Source of the DNA: Clostridium aciditolerans
GTDB taxonomy: Bacteria; Bacillota; Clostridia; Clostridiales; Clostridiaceae
Length of the DNA stretch: 64,000 nt
Assembly (NCBI RefSeq): GCF_016316925.1
Contig: NZ_JAEEGB010000035.1
Span: 1 to 64,000, forward strand
Reading direction: 5' to 3'
In this document: positions 62,942 through 64,000 of the stretch, piece after piece
Layout of the letters: every line of letters begins with the position of its first letter
How positions within the stretch are numbered: the stretch's first letter is position 1
The notes under the pieces: generated by a model
Told to the model about the DNA's origin: nothing
The model's input: only the letters and a program-made list of their open reading frames with translations
Database searches by the model: none
Made by a program: the position numbers and the translations under genes

Positions 62942-64000
62942 TTATATAGAAAATTCAATAGAAAACTTAGAACCTTCCTTTAACTTAGAAGCTACTTTTA
63001 TTGTACCTCTCTGTTTTTCTACCAATTTTTTTACCAAGGCTAGTCCTAAACCTGCACCACCAGTTTCTCTGCTTCGATGGCTTTCCACTCTATAAAAGGG
63101 CTCAAAAATTTTATCTAAAGCATCCTCAGCTATGCCTATGCCAGTGTCTTCCACTGTTAAAATTATTTTATCTTCGTTTCTATGACAGGAAATATGTATG
63201 CTTCCATTAGGTTTATTATATTTTATGGCATTATCGATCAAGTTAATGACAATATGTCGCAAGTTTTCTTCATCTGTAGTAGTAATAATATCTTCAATAT
63301 CACACTCTAATGTTAAGTTATTTTTCTTAATTTTACCCATCATTCTACTACAAATTTGATCTAATATTTCTTTTAGATTTACTTCATTTTTATGTATTTC
63401 AAAATCATACTTTTCTAAAGCAGATAAATTCAAAACGCTGTCTACCATAGCTGTTAAGCGATCACATTCCTCTGATATATTTGAGGTTCCTTCTTCAATC
63501 AAATCTAAATCTTTATTATAAATTTCAATCAAATCTGCATAGGCCTTTATAGTAGTAATTGGAGTCTTAAATTCATGAGTCACATTGCTTATAAATTCCT
63601 TCTGCTGTTTATCCATTTTTTCTAACTTATCGACAGCAACACTTAAAGTATCTCTTTCAATTTTTAGTTCTTCAATGTTCTTTTCTATGGTATCGCTCAT
63701 AAAGATCAAGCCTTTGCTTAATTCTCCTAATTCATCCTTACGATCAATCTGCTCTATTTTATCGAAATTACCTTTTTGAATATTTTCCACTGAATTTTTC
63801 ATCTTATATATGTCTCTAGTAAGAGTTAAAAAATAAAAAATCCCAAGAACTATACCTAGCGCAAGAGCAAAACAACCTGTAATTAGGAACATTTTTTTTA
63901 TATTATTATAAAACAAGCTATTTTCCTTAACAGAATATTCAAGCTCTAAAATTGCTACTATATTATTCTTATATTTAATTGGTGAATAAAAATATATTAC
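62942..64000 (-). CDS. Sensor histidine kinase, cut by window edge
   Basis: The frame stays open to the right end, so the N-terminus is missing. A transmembrane segment (MFLITGCFALALGIVLGIF) is followed by HAMP, the phospho-accepting His in SNVTHEFKTPITTIKAYADL and the ATPase domain (NLIDNAIKYNKPNG, DTGIGIAED, GGAGLGLALVKKLV). It is a membrane two-component kinase; a response regulator gene probably lies beyond the edge. The visible part matches the usual C-terminal two thirds. Confidence 0.9.
   Translation of the reverse strand, partial: VIYFYSPIKYKNNIVAILELEYSVKENSLFYNNIKKMFLITGCFALALGIVLGIFYFLTLTRDIYKMKNSVENIQKGNFDKIEQIDRKDELGELSKGLIFMSDTIEKNIEELKIERDTLSVAVDKLEKMDKQQKEFISNVTHEFKTPITTIKAYADLIEIYNKDLDLIEEGTSNISEECDRLTAMVDSVLNLSALEKYDFEIHKNEVNLKEILDQICSRMMGKIKKNNLTLECDIEDIITTTDEENLRHIVINLIDNAIKYNKPNGSIHISCHRNEDKIILTVEDTGIGIAEDALDKIFEPFYRVESHRSRETGGAGLGLALVKKLVEKQRGTIKVASKLKEGSKFSIEFSI

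Overview
The window is low-G+C, gene-dense DNA with AGGAGG-type ribosome binding sites and ATG/GTG/TTG starts. It carries luxS, a yhbDEF-like bactofilin operon, a spore-photoproduct-lyase-family enzyme, an AgrD-type peptide and a lantibiotic-type ABC exporter with a two-component system. Together these point to a spore-forming Clostridium (Bacillota); the species cannot be fixed from the sequence. No rRNA, tRNA, CRISPR array or complete IS element was seen.

Layout. 0-5.6 kb: SGNH-hydrolase lipoprotein, LysE exporter and a deoxynucleoside catabolic operon (SorC/DeoR regulator, deoC, nupC). 5.6-12.2 kb (minus strand): an eight-gene operon built around a Ycf46-like AAA+ ATPase, a Ycf35-like DUF1257 protein, a DUF2997 protein and a radical-SAM activase-like enzyme, with membrane and helix-hairpin-helix (HhH) proteins. 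Five of its products end in the same C-terminal peptide, G-R-[IA]-[VI]-D-[FY]. 12.4-18.4 kb: QueG-like ferredoxin protein, EFR1-type flavodoxin/ferredoxin, acetyltransferase, divergent degV/tetR, a long-hairpin repeat and an SPL-family radical SAM protein lacking the catalytic Cys. 18.4-24 kb: response regulator-histidine kinase-LysE operon divergent from a lantibiotic-type ABC exporter. 24-31 kb: yhbDEF-like genes, luxS, an agrD-like peptide gene without agrB, and a PAS histidine kinase.

31-61 kb is the most unusual part. It begins with a MoxR AAA+ / DUF5682 / vWA / SWIM operon, the counterpart of Escherichia coli yehL-yehM-yehP-yehQ. It continues through two large DUF4132 (YehI/MolR-like) genes that bracket a dense run of immunity-type genes (SMI1/KNR4, SUKH-4-like, DUF4303), plus ankyrin, kptA, HD-nucleotidase and unknown genes; endonuclease V, an AAA ATPase, SUFU and an Imm49-like gene follow. 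No toxin is present, as in a polyimmunity locus. Gene-end relics, a frameshifted pseudogene and genes with missing starts show amplification and decay. A dispersed ~70-bp palindromic element occurs between genes and also in frame inside two genes of the Yeh-like operon.

61-64 kb: a phased array of TATA-type tracts at about 21-bp spacing, then a secreted beta-propeller protein and a histidine kinase cut by the window edge. All functional links are inferred from families and gene order.
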